Both the position numbers and the translations under genes were made by a program. Of a stretch of 45,979 bases of DNA, positions 15,362 to 24,405 are shown piece after piece (the first letter of the stretch is position 1; the number at the start of each line of letters is the position of its first letter). The notes under the pieces were generated by a model. The model ran no database searches. It was not told the DNA's origin and saw only the letters and a list, made by a program, of their open reading frames with translations. Location: the IMG/VR virus record IMGVR_UViG_3300046557_000204, positions 1 through 45,979 of that record; one strand, given 5' to 3'. The stretch comes from a virus.

Positions 15362-15622
15362 TTGACCAGCTTCAACACTTTCCGCCTGATCGTATACGTG
15401 GCGTTCAAGGGTACGCCAGCAAATATTAGCGTTTCCGATTTCGACGGTCGTTGGCTCGTAAAGGTGTCGTCACTGGACGAGAAAGCTAGCGTCACGGCTG
15501 AAACCGGCGAGGCCGAAATGCTGACCACTAGCGCCTGTCAGGCCTTCGCGTACCAGTTGGTCAGAATTCTCATTAGCCGCTACGCCGGAAACGAAACCCG
15601 CGGATTGCCCTGTAGGAGTTAA
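15362..15622 (+). CDS. Hypothetical protein, 86 aa
   Basis: The ORF begins with TTG at 15362, and GGGGGA lies about 8 bases upstream. The protein begins MTSFNTFRLIVYVAFKG and looks like a small alpha/beta fold with SDFDGRWLVKVSSLDEKA, then a helix ACQAFAYQLVRILIS. No family recognised. A near-perfect ribosome site for the next small gene overlaps its last codons. Position between attP and the late operon's end suggests a lysogeny-phase accessory gene. The non-ATG start lowers certainty. Confidence 0.5.
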   Translation: MTSFNTFRLIVYVAFKGTPANISVSDFDGRWLVKVSSLDEKASVTAETGEAEMLTTSACQAFAYQLVRILISRYAGNETRGLPCRS

Positions 15623-15625
15623 AAC

Positions 15626-15709
15626 ATGCTTGAGATCGCTGGAGGCATTCTACTCGTTATGGCCATCGTCGGCCTATGGAGCTTCTTTTGGGGCCTGTTC
15701 GAAGGCTAG
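15626..15709 (+). CDS. 27-aa membrane peptide
   Basis: The ATG is preceded by TAGGAGTTAAAAC, a strong ribosome site. The peptide begins MLEIAGGILLVMAIVG and ends SFFWGLFEG: one transmembrane segment with almost no soluble part. Its stop overlaps, tail to tail, the end of the minus-strand peptidase gene. Small membrane peptides of this type are common in temperate phages. I cannot assign a role, and superinfection exclusion is only a possibility. Confidence 0.55.
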   Translation: MLEIAGGILLVMAIVGLWSFFWGLFEG

Positions 15710-16560
15710 CCGTATAGTCCGGCTACGCTCGGCGCTGGACCGCTAAGAAGGGCGTTACGACGGATCTGATCCGCTGTGTTTTGATCATCTTTTTGTCTCT
15801 GCTTATCGGCTTGTTGCTGTGCAAACATAAGCGCTAGCCCTGACATGCCCGACGACGGGTCCGGCATTCCCGCTCCAGGCGGTTGCCCGACGGGGGGCTG
15901 GCCAACAGGCGGCTGACTGGTAAACATGTTGGCAATGCTGGCCGTGGGCTGCGGAGCGGAGGCCTGCGCGTTAGCCATAACCGAGCCGACGGGGTCGAAC
16001 GATTTATTATGCATGTTCGCCATTGTCGGCGCGGCGTTCGAAGCCTGCATGGTCGGCGACGGCTGGCCGCCCGTCCGCAAGTTAGTTGGCTCCAGATGCC
16101 AATCCTCATTTCCAAGCGGAAAGTTCAAGCCGTACTTCGGGGCGTTTTCGTGCGCCCATTGGACCGCAGACGGGTCCAAGTATTGCAGATCGGCGGCTAC
16201 CCCCTTCTGGTGATTGGACGAACCTGGAGGCGCTACCCACTTCGTCTCGCCGATCGAGCGCAGCCACGGGCGCGCAGCCTCGCCAGCCGCTACGACATCG
16301 CCGCCGTTTTGCTGGACGTAGTTCTGCCATTTGGCTACGGCGTCAGGACCGACGCGTTTCTGCAAACTGCCCGCCAGGATCTCCGCTTGGCGATCGGGCG
16401 AGCGGTAGGCCGACGTCAGCCGTAGTTGCTGCTGAATATTCGGCGGCGCAGCGCCGAACATGTCAGCGATCGAATTAGCGAAGCCTGGCTGAAGACCTGC
16501 AATGGCGCCGGGGCGGGCCGCGCCTCCAACTGCGTACTGGTTTAGATCGACGACTGGCAT
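15706..16560 (-). CDS. Virion-associated M15/VanY-type peptidoglycan peptidase
   Basis: The 284-residue protein has a DD-carboxypeptidase-type domain at about 40-160, with SAYRSPDRQAEIL, SNHQKGVAADL (zinc ligands H117 and D124) and NEDWHLEP (E152, H155). The C-terminal third is disordered, with PPVGQ repeats. It is last in the late operon, after three ejection-type proteins, not in the lysis cassette. It is thus likely carried in the virion and used to cut peptidoglycan during DNA entry. It carries SIADMF, SIANMF and LALMF segments shared with its neighbours. The start overlaps the upstream stop by one base. Confidence 0.85.
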   Translation of the reverse strand: MPVVDLNQYAVGGAARPGAIAGLQPGFANSIADMFGAAPPNIQQQLRLTSAYRSPDRQAEILAGSLQKRVGPDAVAKWQNYVQQNGGDVVAAGEAARPWLRSIGETKWVAPPGSSNHQKGVAADLQYLDPSAVQWAHENAPKYGLNFPLGNEDWHLEPTNLRTGGQPSPTMQASNAAPTMANMHNKSFDPVGSVMANAQASAPQPTASIANMFTSQPPVGQPPVGQPPGAGMPDPSSGMSGLALMFAQQQADKQRQKDDQNTADQIRRNALLSGPAPSVAGLYG

Positions 16561-18725
16561 TATCTCGTCCTCGTAGCCATTGGCGCTTGTAGAGCTGTGC
16601 GCAGCGCGGCGTCGCCGAGCCCGTTCGGCAGGCTACGGCCGAGCGCGTCGCGGATCTGCTCGACGGAATTCGGGTCGGTGAACATGTCGGCTAGCGACGT
16701 CATACTGCGGCGGTAGGCTATGCGCTTGCCCGCGTCCGCCGCATTCGTAACGGCCGATGTGCCGGCGGACTTGATCGCGGTGATAAACTTCTGCGCGGGC
16801 GAGCCTTTACCCATGTCGTTCGTCATGTTGGTGTTGAACGCCGTGGCGCTACCGATCGGCTTGCGCCGCGCAGTGGCCTCTAGGACGTCCATCAGCTCCG
16901 GCGACATTTGCGCGGCGTCTTGCGTCGGCAAGTTCTGGAAGACGGCCTCAAGCGCTGCCCGCTTCGGGTCGTTACCGACGACGTCCTTGGCGAATTTCGC
17001 CCCGGCGAATTCTCGGTTGCCTTCCTGAGAGACTGTCGACGCCTTGGCGTAACGATCGCCGAGGTTCTGTCGAACCAGGCCCGTCGTTGTCTCCGGATCT
17101 TGGGCGACGAGCCGACGCGTGGCGTCAGCCGTCTCGCCTTGCGAGCCTACCAGCGGATTGCTTGGCAGAAGCGCATTGCCGGCGGCTGTCGTGTCGCCAG
17201 CGGCGGCTACCCGCCCTAGCGGGCCTTCGGCTACCGGCTGGACGAGATTGCGCGACAGATCGGCGTGCAGCGCCTTGCCGGCGACAAAATTGGGGCTGTT
17301 CGTCTCCATAAGGTGGTCGATCTGGTTGAGAATACCGGTCACGGAGGCGTTCTGCTCCTTCGTGATGGCGTCCTGGCCGATCTGCGGCAGGTCCATGCGA
17401 TCGCGGAAATACTTCCGCGTCCGGTCCAGGTTCTCGACGTCAGTGATCGGAACGGCTGGCGTTGGGTCGACAGCGGGCGTCATCGTGTAGTGCGTGACCT
17501 GACCGTTCGGCCCTAGCACGGGTGTCCTAACGGCTGGAGTGCCTGGTCGCGCCGGCTCGGCGATAAGCCGGTTGCGCAGATCGTTTAGCGGGCCAGAGAG
17601 AACGCCAGTCTGATCCGCCGCCGTGGTGGCGTGGATCTGGTCCAGAACGTTCTGGATAGCATCGGCGGGCACGGTGTCCGTATTGGCGGCCTGATACACT
17701 GGATGAGTGGCCGCCGTGCGTTCTTGCTCGACGCCGCGAATTGCCGTCGTGGCTGCATCCGAAGCGCGCGGACCAAGAACGGACGGTATCGGGCTTTGCG
17801 GGCTGATGGCGTTGAGCAGATTGCCGACAGCGGTGTCAGTCTGCGCGGGACGCGCGGCGAAGAACGGCGCGGTTACGGCGCGACCGTCGAGTGAGCCTTC
17901 GACGTTCTTCATGACGTCCGGCAAGCCGGAAGCGCCGCCTTGCGCGTGCGCAAGGGCCTCCGGACCGGTCAATCGGATACCGGTTCCGTTGTTTTGAAGG
18001 TTGAGTGCTCGCTGCCAGTCGATATCGTCGGCAGGACCAGCCGCGCGCCGCAAAACGGCTTCCGGCGTGTTGACGGCTTTCAATCCGCTGACACCAGCGT
18101 TTCCGAAGATGGCGCCGATCAGTCGGGCGATTGGCTCGTATGGCGTGCCTTCTGTTGCCTGTCCGGCTGCTTCTGACGCCACGCCAGGGATGACCGCGTG
18201 CTGGCCAAGATCTACCGCGTATTCGCCCGCTCTACGGAGAAGGGTTTCGGCGCCACGCGTGGCCCGCGACGGCATGCCGCCAGGCACGGCGAACTCTCCG
18301 ACCGTCTCGGCAAATTTGCCGGGCGTCGTCTTGGGTGCGTATAGCGTGTTGTCCATAACGCCACGGACGGCGTCTTGCGTGCGGCCTAGCGGGCCGGGCG
18401 GTTCGTTGGCTATCGCATCGTGCATGTGTTGCTGGACTTCGGGCGTATTCTGCGGCTCACCCATGATAGAACGCACGAGCGGGTCTAGATAGCCGACGAG
18501 GCCGGCGGAAGCCCTGTCTTGGATATCGGAGCCCATGCGGCCTAGCGACACTGGCAGCATGGCCGTCTCGGCGGCGCCACGGACGACGCCACTACCGAAG
18601 CTCTTGGCGCTATCGGCAAGGACGCCCGGCGGAGCGGGCGCAGCCTGAGGCACGACCGAAAAACCTTCTGGCAGATCGTCAATGTGGCCGGCTACGGCAA
18701 AGCCCGGAGGCAGTTCGTCATCCAT
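16560..18725 (-). CDS. Large internal virion (ejection) protein, 721 aa
   Basis: The protein starts with a tandem D-[DE]-LPxGF-x-V element (ELPPGFAVAGH, DLPEGFSVVP), often seen at the N-terminus of large phage ejection proteins. Then comes a Gly/Ala-rich helical region (SGVVRGAAETAMLPVSLGR) able to insert into or cross membranes, followed by a long helical body with no enzymatic motif. TSLADMF occurs near the C-terminus (about residue 680). By position and composition it is an inner-core protein that exits with the DNA and helps form the trans-envelope channel. It overlaps the upstream gene by 8 bases and the downstream one by one. Confidence 0.75.
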   Translation of the reverse strand: MDDELPPGFAVAGHIDDLPEGFSVVPQAAPAPPGVLADSAKSFGSGVVRGAAETAMLPVSLGRMGSDIQDRASAGLVGYLDPLVRSIMGEPQNTPEVQQHMHDAIANEPPGPLGRTQDAVRGVMDNTLYAPKTTPGKFAETVGEFAVPGGMPSRATRGAETLLRRAGEYAVDLGQHAVIPGVASEAAGQATEGTPYEPIARLIGAIFGNAGVSGLKAVNTPEAVLRRAAGPADDIDWQRALNLQNNGTGIRLTGPEALAHAQGGASGLPDVMKNVEGSLDGRAVTAPFFAARPAQTDTAVGNLLNAISPQSPIPSVLGPRASDAATTAIRGVEQERTAATHPVYQAANTDTVPADAIQNVLDQIHATTAADQTGVLSGPLNDLRNRLIAEPARPGTPAVRTPVLGPNGQVTHYTMTPAVDPTPAVPITDVENLDRTRKYFRDRMDLPQIGQDAITKEQNASVTGILNQIDHLMETNSPNFVAGKALHADLSRNLVQPVAEGPLGRVAAAGDTTAAGNALLPSNPLVGSQGETADATRRLVAQDPETTTGLVRQNLGDRYAKASTVSQEGNREFAGAKFAKDVVGNDPKRAALEAVFQNLPTQDAAQMSPELMDVLEATARRKPIGSATAFNTNMTNDMGKGSPAQKFITAIKSAGTSAVTNAADAGKRIAYRRSMTSLADMFTDPNSVEQIRDALGRSLPNGLGDAALRTALQAPMATRTR

Positions 18726-20250
18726 GTGGAACCCACTGCCCGTTCTGCCGGATCAGCGATTGACCGGCCTGATTTTTGATAATCGTGCCGTCCGGGTACT
18801 TGGAGGGCGCGGCGACGGGCGGCGCTACTGGCGTACCGCCGGGCGGAGGCGCGACCGCACCAGGAGCCGGCGGCGCTCCGCCTGTCGCTGCTTGGGCGTT
18901 CTGCATGTGCGCGGCCATTTCCGGAGGAACTGGCAAGCCTTGGGATTGCATGATCTTCGTGATCGCGTCGGCAGAACCGGCAGACGTGCCTTGCAAGGCG
19001 GCCAGTGCAGTCTGCCGTGCGAGCGCCTTGGCCTCGAGCGTCTTCGGATCATCGCCAGGGAAGGGAATGAACACACGGCCGTAGTTCTGGAATTCTTCCT
19101 TGCCGAACGCCGCGCCGGTATCCGGGCGCAGGATAGAGAGCATGAAGTTCATCGAATTGTTGTAGAACTGGCGTCCCTGATCGGAGACCATGGCGTTCGT
19201 CATCGATACCGGCAGCACGTCGCCCGCCTTGCCTAGCATCAATTCGAAGTCCTTGGCGCTCGGCTCGTAGCCCGCCTTCTGGATATCCCGCATGCCTGCG
19301 TCCGCCATCGACGCGCGATTGTAGAACATGCCGTTCTTGGCGGTAAACTCGCTTCCCTTCATGCCGAGCTGCTCGTTCGTGCCTGTAGGCTTGGCCTTCT
19401 CGAAAACCTGAACGTCTGCCGGCAGCGGCGTGCCATCGGCTGTCGCGTAATTGGTATCGGTCGGCTTGCGGAATACCTGAACGGTCTTGCCGCCGATATT
19501 CGCTGTGCCTTCGACAAGGGACTTGTCGGCGTTAGGGTTATACGGCTGCATATGGTTGTCGATCGCGTCGTTTCGCGAGACGTACTGCGGCGTCTTGCCG
19601 TCCGGACCCATAGCGCTTTCGACGGGAACGCCCTGCGTCGCGACGTTGCGCTGGTCGATTGGCGATAGATGCTGGAGGATTTGCGCCTCTGCCTGGCTGC
19701 GGTCGAGCGGCTTTGCAGGGCCCGTAACGACCTGGCCGCCCGGAAGCGTGGCCGTGTCGCCCTGGTTTACCTTTACGACGCCCGTCTGAGTTTCCGGAAC
19801 GCTGAACATGCTTGCGATCGTCGGAGGCACGAAACGCGTAGCGTCTGCCGTTACGGGCGCCAGCATGGATGTCGTGATGTCCTTGGTGTTAGTCAGGCGC
19901 GTCTGGTCGAGCGCGCGGGCGTTGTCGGCGTTGTTGGTTATCACAGCGCGCGCGTTGTCCGCCGTATTGTTCTGGCGCGACGTCGCGTTGGTCTGATCGA
20001 CCGAATAGTAGCTCTGGTTCGGGTTATACACCCCGGCGCCGACGCCCAATCGATCGGCCATTTCGTGATTGTAATTCGGGTCGTGAGCGTAGCTGAACAT
20101 TTCGGCGAGACGGTTGGCTTGCGCGGTTCGCGATTTCGCTTCCGCATAGCCCGCCGCGTCCGAACCGGACGGCGGCGCGAACATACCAGCAAGATTGCTG
20201 AAGGCTTGACCAATTGCGGGGTCGTTGAAACGATTTTGGGCGATCGGCAT
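18718..20250 (-). CDS. Internal virion (ejection) protein, 510 aa
   Basis: No enzymatic motif is visible. The N-terminus has SNLAGMFAPPSG and RLAEMFSYAHD. The centre is helical and Asn/Thr-rich with TIASMFSVPE, and a beta-like stretch follows. The end is a Pro/Ala linker and the closing module YPDGTIIKNQAGQSLIRQ (about 485-505), a small motif I have seen at the ends of phage virion proteins. Three copies of the [IL]A-x-MF motif link it to the two downstream proteins. It is likely part of the ejected core. Its start shares one base with the upstream stop. Confidence 0.7.
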   Translation of the reverse strand: MPIAQNRFNDPAIGQAFSNLAGMFAPPSGSDAAGYAEAKSRTAQANRLAEMFSYAHDPNYNHEMADRLGVGAGVYNPNQSYYSVDQTNATSRQNNTADNARAVITNNADNARALDQTRLTNTKDITTSMLAPVTADATRFVPPTIASMFSVPETQTGVVKVNQGDTATLPGGQVVTGPAKPLDRSQAEAQILQHLSPIDQRNVATQGVPVESAMGPDGKTPQYVSRNDAIDNHMQPYNPNADKSLVEGTANIGGKTVQVFRKPTDTNYATADGTPLPADVQVFEKAKPTGTNEQLGMKGSEFTAKNGMFYNRASMADAGMRDIQKAGYEPSAKDFELMLGKAGDVLPVSMTNAMVSDQGRQFYNNSMNFMLSILRPDTGAAFGKEEFQNYGRVFIPFPGDDPKTLEAKALARQTALAALQGTSAGSADAITKIMQSQGLPVPPEMAAHMQNAQAATGGAPPAPGAVAPPPGGTPVAPPVAAPSKYPDGTIIKNQAGQSLIRQNGQWVPHG

Positions 20251-20951
20251 TAAAGTCCGCCTCCAAACAGAGAAGAAAGTCCGCTAGCCGGTGCTTTCGG
20301 GAATGTGTTTGCCGATGGTGGCTGGTAGCCAAGATAGGCGCCCAAAGTCGTCGGCGTTGTCTTTGGCCCTGCCAAGCCCGCGCTTGTCACAAGGCTTCCG
20401 GCTCCGCCTAGCAGATCCCCGAAGGTCTTCAGGCCGTTCCCGGCCTGCGCGGCGTGGTCCAATTCATACGGCAGCACGCCCGACGATCCGCGCTTGAAGT
20501 TGTCTATCTGGCCGATATACCCGCTGTCGCGCGCCGTATCGAGGCTCTTGCTTCCGAGGACGTCGCCGAACGACCGCAACTGGCCAAGCGCTTCGCCGGT
20601 CTTGCCCGTGAAGGCTTTCGACTTGTCGCTCTGCTTGCCCAATTCCTGGACAGTGATATTCGACGACGTGGGTGGCAGTGCAGCGTCCGGATTTGCCGGC
20701 GCCGGCTGCTGGCTTGCGAAATAATCGCCGAGCTTCGTCGCGTCCGCTGCCTGGTCCTTGCCGAACGTCTTGAAGTTGTCTTGCGACTTCGTGTTGATGT
20801 TCGCCGCTTCCTGGTCGTAACCTTGCTGGCGAATACGCTCCGCCGACAGCGCGTCGTTGCGCGCGCTGTTCACGCGAGAGTTGGCGGCGGAGTTTAGCCC
20901 GGCTGAAACGCCAGAAAGTGCAACGCCTGCGATGGTTAATGGGTCGCACAT
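20250..20951 (-). CDS. Internal virion protein, T7 gp14-like position
   Basis: The 233-residue protein opens MCDPLTIAGVALSGVSAGLN, a hydrophobic start typical of small podovirus internal virion proteins. A long helical coiled region (RNDALSAERIRQQGYDQEAA) and a Gly-rich end finishing SGLSSLFGGGL follow. Such proteins form the outer-membrane part of the ejection channel in T7-like phages. I infer the same role from the N-terminus, size and gene order. It lies 2 bases after the next upstream gene. Confidence 0.7.
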   Translation of the reverse strand: MCDPLTIAGVALSGVSAGLNSAANSRVNSARNDALSAERIRQQGYDQEAANINTKSQDNFKTFGKDQAADATKLGDYFASQQPAPANPDAALPPTSSNITVQELGKQSDKSKAFTGKTGEALGQLRSFGDVLGSKSLDTARDSGYIGQIDNFKRGSSGVLPYELDHAAQAGNGLKTFGDLLGGAGSLVTSAGLAGPKTTPTTLGAYLGYQPPSANTFPKAPASGLSSLFGGGL

Positions 20952-20952
20952 A

Positions 20953-21720
20953 TCAGCTCACTTTCACGGCGCTGACAGACGGGGCAAATAGCCCGGTCTG
21001 ATAGCGAGCGCCCGTCGCGCCGCCAGAGTAATAATTCGCCTTCTCAAGCGCGGCTTGCGTGCCTAACCCCGCCGTGAAGTCCGAAAACAGGTTCGTAAGC
21101 GGGCTATACGCCGCCGGTTGCGACAGGGCCGAGGCACGAGCCGTCGCCGAGTTTACAGCGCCCTGCGCGTCACCCGTCGCGTTCAAATTCGAAATAAGAT
21201 TGGATCGGGCGTCCTCAACGGACGACTTCGCCTTATTCTCGTAGGAAAGCGCGTCGTCGGCCACCTTCTGCTTTTGCAGGCCGTACTGCGTCTGAAGGTC
21301 GCCGGATTGCGTGGCTGCGGCGGAGCTATCCAGGTTGTTGCCGCGCGCTAGCGCGAACGTCAACTGCTTCGATGCATCGTTGAACTGTTTGTCGACCTGT
21401 GGGTTTGCGTAGTCCAGGTAACCCTGTTTCTGCTTCTCGTAGAAATCCGGCGTGAATTGTCCGGCGACGGTCGAGCTAGGGCCGTAGACCTTCTCGTTAT
21501 CGAACTTCGTGACTTTGTTCGTTAGCTTGTTGCCGCTGGCGTCATAGTAGTCGCCCGTGCTGAAGTCCATCGCCCCGCCGGTAGGCTTGACGAGTTGGCG
21601 GCTAGTCCCGCCGTCAAAAATGGAATTTACGTTGTCCGTACCGGAACGGATATTTGCCTGCCGGGTTTGTTCGTCCTGGCGGGCCTGAGCTGCTTCGTTG
21701 CCGCCGCCCTTTTTACCCAT
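20953..21720 (-). CDS. Hypothetical virion protein, 255 aa
   Basis: It begins MGKKGGGNEAAQARQDEQ, a basic start followed by a Gln-rich helix. It continues with helical segments such as YGLQKQKVADDALSYENKAK and ends FAPSVSAVKVS. It overlaps the GNAT-like gene by 8 bases. Genes with this start and position are common in podovirus late operons between tail-tube and ejection genes. I read it as a structural or core protein without an assigned function. Confidence 0.65.
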   Translation of the reverse strand: MGKKGGGNEAAQARQDEQTRQANIRSGTDNVNSIFDGGTSRQLVKPTGGAMDFSTGDYYDASGNKLTNKVTKFDNEKVYGPSSTVAGQFTPDFYEKQKQGYLDYANPQVDKQFNDASKQLTFALARGNNLDSSAAATQSGDLQTQYGLQKQKVADDALSYENKAKSSVEDARSNLISNLNATGDAQGAVNSATARASALSQPAAYSPLTNLFSDFTAGLGTQAALEKANYYSGGATGARYQTGLFAPSVSAVKVS

Positions 21721-22174
21721 TTGTCATCATCCGCCGCATGAAAAAGCCGACTTGCTCAAATCCGAAGTGCTCGAGGAATTTGGCAGTTCTTTCCGACTTA
21801 AACTTATTGTCGTTCCCACCCGTCAGCTCGATAGCACCTAGCAACTTGCCCCAGGCGATCAATTCTTTGGTGAGCATGATGGCAGCGCGACTGCCTTGAT
21901 ACGCGGACGTGACGAACAATACTTCCTGCGTGCAGAAAAGTCCATCGGCGTGCCGATACTCGTTCATGGTGGCGACCAGCAGACCGACGACCCGCCCTTT
22001 GTCCTCCGCCACAAAGAAAGTCGTGTAGGCGTGGTCGAGATAACCGCGGTACGTCTCGCGCACTTTCTCTTCGCTAAAAGTCAAATACGGCGTCGATATC
22101 ACGCAGTTTTCACGCGCCAAGGCAATGATGTCGTCGATATCCTGCTCAAGCCCCAAACGGACGCGCATCGGCAC
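21713..22174 (-). CDS. GNAT-fold acetyltransferase-like protein
   Basis: The 153-residue protein starts VRLGLEQDIDDIIALARENC, has a beta strand pair FFVAEDKGRVVGLLVATM, and then EVLFVTSAYQGSRAAIMLTKEL. That last stretch is the position of the acyl-CoA-binding loop, but the R/Q-x-x-G-x-G/A is weak. It ends KFLEHFGFEQVGFFMRRMM, a typical GNAT C-terminus. Phages often carry such a protein by the tail-tube genes, where it may be structural or modify host proteins. It overlaps the next GNAT-like gene by 29 bases, so the two form a tandem pair. Confidence 0.8.
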   Translation of the reverse strand: MPMRVRLGLEQDIDDIIALARENCVISTPYLTFSEEKVRETYRGYLDHAYTTFFVAEDKGRVVGLLVATMNEYRHADGLFCTQEVLFVTSAYQGSRAAIMLTKELIAWGKLLGAIELTGGNDNKFKSERTAKFLEHFGFEQVGFFMRRMMTNG

Positions 22175-22637
22175 TCCACGAGAACTGCAAGAACGCTTCG
22201 TTATTTTTGCCGTATCCGAGCATCGGCCCTGTCTCCGGCTCGAGCCCGATCGTCCGCAGCCAGGCGTGTGTCTGGTCGTACTTGGCGAGCGACACGGCTT
22301 CGATGCGATGGACGCCCGCGGCGATCAGTTTTGGAAACAGGTTCTTTCGGATGAATTTCGTGATCGGCAGGGCTATCTGCGCGAAGTCCGGCGTCGCGAA
22401 GAACAGTAATGTTATTACATTCGGTCGCGCCTCTATCGTACCGCCAATGCAGATTGGCTTGGCGCCGATGCGGGCACAGATGACGTCCGACCGATCGCCG
22501 TAGCGGCCGGCGAGCCGATTGGCCAGATCCTCGCGCGTGTTGGACGGCGAGACGGCGGAGAACTCCTCGTAGTCTCGCTCGCGCATGTTGAGCGCGACAG
22601 CGAGAACGTCTTCAGTGGTGGCGGGCTCAATCTTCAC
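22146..22637 (-). CDS. Second GNAT-like protein
   Basis: I prefer the GTG at 22637 (MKIEPATTEDVLAVALNMRE), because GAGGG lies 8 bases upstream and homologous N-termini usually begin just so. ATG at 22652 or 22682 would also be open. The 163-residue protein has GNAT-like strands (CIGGTIEARPNVITLLFFAT) and helices but no clear acetyl-CoA loop. Similar proteins near T7-like tail tube genes are sometimes called internal virion protein A. It may be a degenerate acetyltransferase that became structural. The start overlaps the upstream tail-tube gene by 11 bases. Confidence 0.75.
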   Translation of the reverse strand: MKIEPATTEDVLAVALNMRERDYEEFSAVSPSNTREDLANRLAGRYGDRSDVICARIGAKPICIGGTIEARPNVITLLFFATPDFAQIALPITKFIRKNLFPKLIAAGVHRIEAVSLAKYDQTHAWLRTIGLEPETGPMLGYGKNNEAFLQFSWSADARPFGA

Positions 22638-24393
22638 TGGTGTCGCCCTCATAATGAATGACGGCTGACCCCAATTTGGCAAGTTCGCTTCCCGTGGTCC
22701 TGAAACGCAGGCTTACGTGCGTGCTGTCCCCGATCGCCGGCAGACGATCACCATTGAATGTCGTCTCCGTTATGGTGGCGACTTTATCTTCCGCGAGGAG
22801 GTTCGTCGGTTGCATGGCTGCGGACACCGTCCAGCTACCGACGACCGCCGCATCGATGCCGGTAAAGTTTTTCTTCCTCGTGGGTGAACCTGCATCAAGG
22901 TAGGGTAACCAAGCTTCGGCCACTGTCGCATCGTACTGAAGCGTGCCGGAAAGACCGCCAAAGGTGTAGATCGTGTTGCCGGAGCGGATGTGAACGACGC
23001 GCTGAAAGACGACGATATCGTCGATCGGGAATAGCGTCTCTACGCCTCCAGTGACGACGCTAGGTGTATAGGTAGACCACGCGCTGACCTTGGCGCCGTT
23101 GAAGAACGAGAACACATAGATCGTGTCTTTTGCCGCGAGCCAGAACCGCCCGTCGCGCGGCTCGATCAGGCCTATGATGTTGCTGCGCTCTGTTAGCGTC
23201 AGTCCCTGTAGTTTGGCGGTAACGATCGTGTCGATCGGCACGCCGATATCGCTGGTGGCCGCCGCGTTGGACGCGTCACGTGCCCTAACCGAACGAACGC
23301 CGCTTTCATCCAGATAAAATAGATCGCTGTCGCCAAACTGCGTTACGCTGCGCGGCGACAGGGTGCCCGTGTTATTCAGCACCTGCATTTGCCGATTTAG
23401 CGTCGGATCAGGGTCGATATATTCGACGATTATGGTCCGGCCTGCGAAGATAGCCAGATTGTTCTGGTATTTCGCAACGGCGCGAAGATCCTCCGCCCCG
23501 GACGTTTCGGCGGCCATGTCGATGAAGCCCGCGCCGACATTGTCGGTAGTCCATTTCGTCGGAGCGGCAATGCCGGAGAAAAACAGTACAGAGCCCGACG
23601 TCGAATACATCTTCTTTTGCATCGTCTTGACGAACGAGCCTGGCTGATAAACGCCTGCCACGTTATCCGCGCCGTTTGCCAGCGCGAAGCCAGGGCCTGG
23701 CGTGATGGCGAGGCCATTCGACACGGTGTAGCTAACAGCGCGCCCGTTCGCTGCGGCGCCAGCGATAGCGGCGAGAATATTGACCGTCGCTCCGACTGCC
23801 GTAGCGGTATAGTCGGGAGAGGATGTCGTAGAATTGATCAGAGCCGCTATCGCAGCGGCTGTAGCCTCATTGCTGGTCGCCCATACGACGGTTCCGGTAA
23901 TGATTGATACGCCGTCGACAGCCAACGTCAGAAGTGTGGAAGCAGGCGAGGCCGTTCCGCTCGTGATCGTGAAGGACGCACGAGCGCGTCCGTCGAACCA
24001 GGCGGTTACGCGAGCCCCATCGTAGAAATGGAATATCGTACCGTCTGCAAACAGGCCAACGGCGTATATCTTGGTTGCATATAGATCGTAGGACAGAACG
24101 CTGACGAGGGCCGTCACGCCGTCAGAATGCTGCAAACGTTGATATTTAACCCCGGCTGGCATCGTAGGCGCAGCGCCAGAACCGAACACGTATACGCTAT
24201 CGACCCCGGCGGCCATTGCGACAGTGCCGGCGGGCAAGGCGTAAGTCGGCACGAAGGCCGCACGTTTTTCGAACTCGCCGCCACGCGATACGTGGCCGTT
24301 CATGGCTTTGGTCAATACGCCGCCGGACGTCGTTTCCGGCATGCGCCGGCTATCCAGCCCGCCAGTGAACTCCTTGAACCATATGGTGCCGAT
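22627..24393 (-). CDS. Tail tubular protein B-like (T7 gp12-like) nozzle protein, probable non-canonical start
   Basis: The ATG at 24342 (MPETTSGGVL, 571 aa) is within the conserved N-terminus. The upstream in-frame codons read IGTIWFKEFTGGLDSRR, the usual beginning of this family. Between that segment and the in-frame TAG at 24408-24406 there is no ATG, GTG or TTG. AGGGAG lies 8 bases before an ATC at 24393, so I place the start there (588 aa). The rest is a beta-rich propeller-like sequence with repeats such as VYVFGSG and IYAVGLFADGTIFHF. These proteins form the distal nozzle of the short tail. A missed base or editing is an alternative. Confidence 0.8.
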   Translation of the reverse strand: MGTIWFKEFTGGLDSRRMPETTSGGVLTKAMNGHVSRGGEFEKRAAFVPTYALPAGTVAMAAGVDSVYVFGSGAAPTMPAGVKYQRLQHSDGVTALVSVLSYDLYATKIYAVGLFADGTIFHFYDGARVTAWFDGRARASFTITSGTASPASTLLTLAVDGVSIITGTVVWATSNEATAAAIAALINSTTSSPDYTATAVGATVNILAAIAGAAANGRAVSYTVSNGLAITPGPGFALANGADNVAGVYQPGSFVKTMQKKMYSTSGSVLFFSGIAAPTKWTTDNVGAGFIDMAAETSGAEDLRAVAKYQNNLAIFAGRTIIVEYIDPDPTLNRQMQVLNNTGTLSPRSVTQFGDSDLFYLDESGVRSVRARDASNAAATSDIGVPIDTIVTAKLQGLTLTERSNIIGLIEPRDGRFWLAAKDTIYVFSFFNGAKVSAWSTYTPSVVTGGVETLFPIDDIVVFQRVVHIRSGNTIYTFGGLSGTLQYDATVAEAWLPYLDAGSPTRKKNFTGIDAAVVGSWTVSAAMQPTNLLAEDKVATITETTFNGDRLPAIGDSTHVSLRFRTTGSELAKLGSAVIHYEGDTSED

Positions 24394-24405
24394 GACCGTT
24401 TCTCC

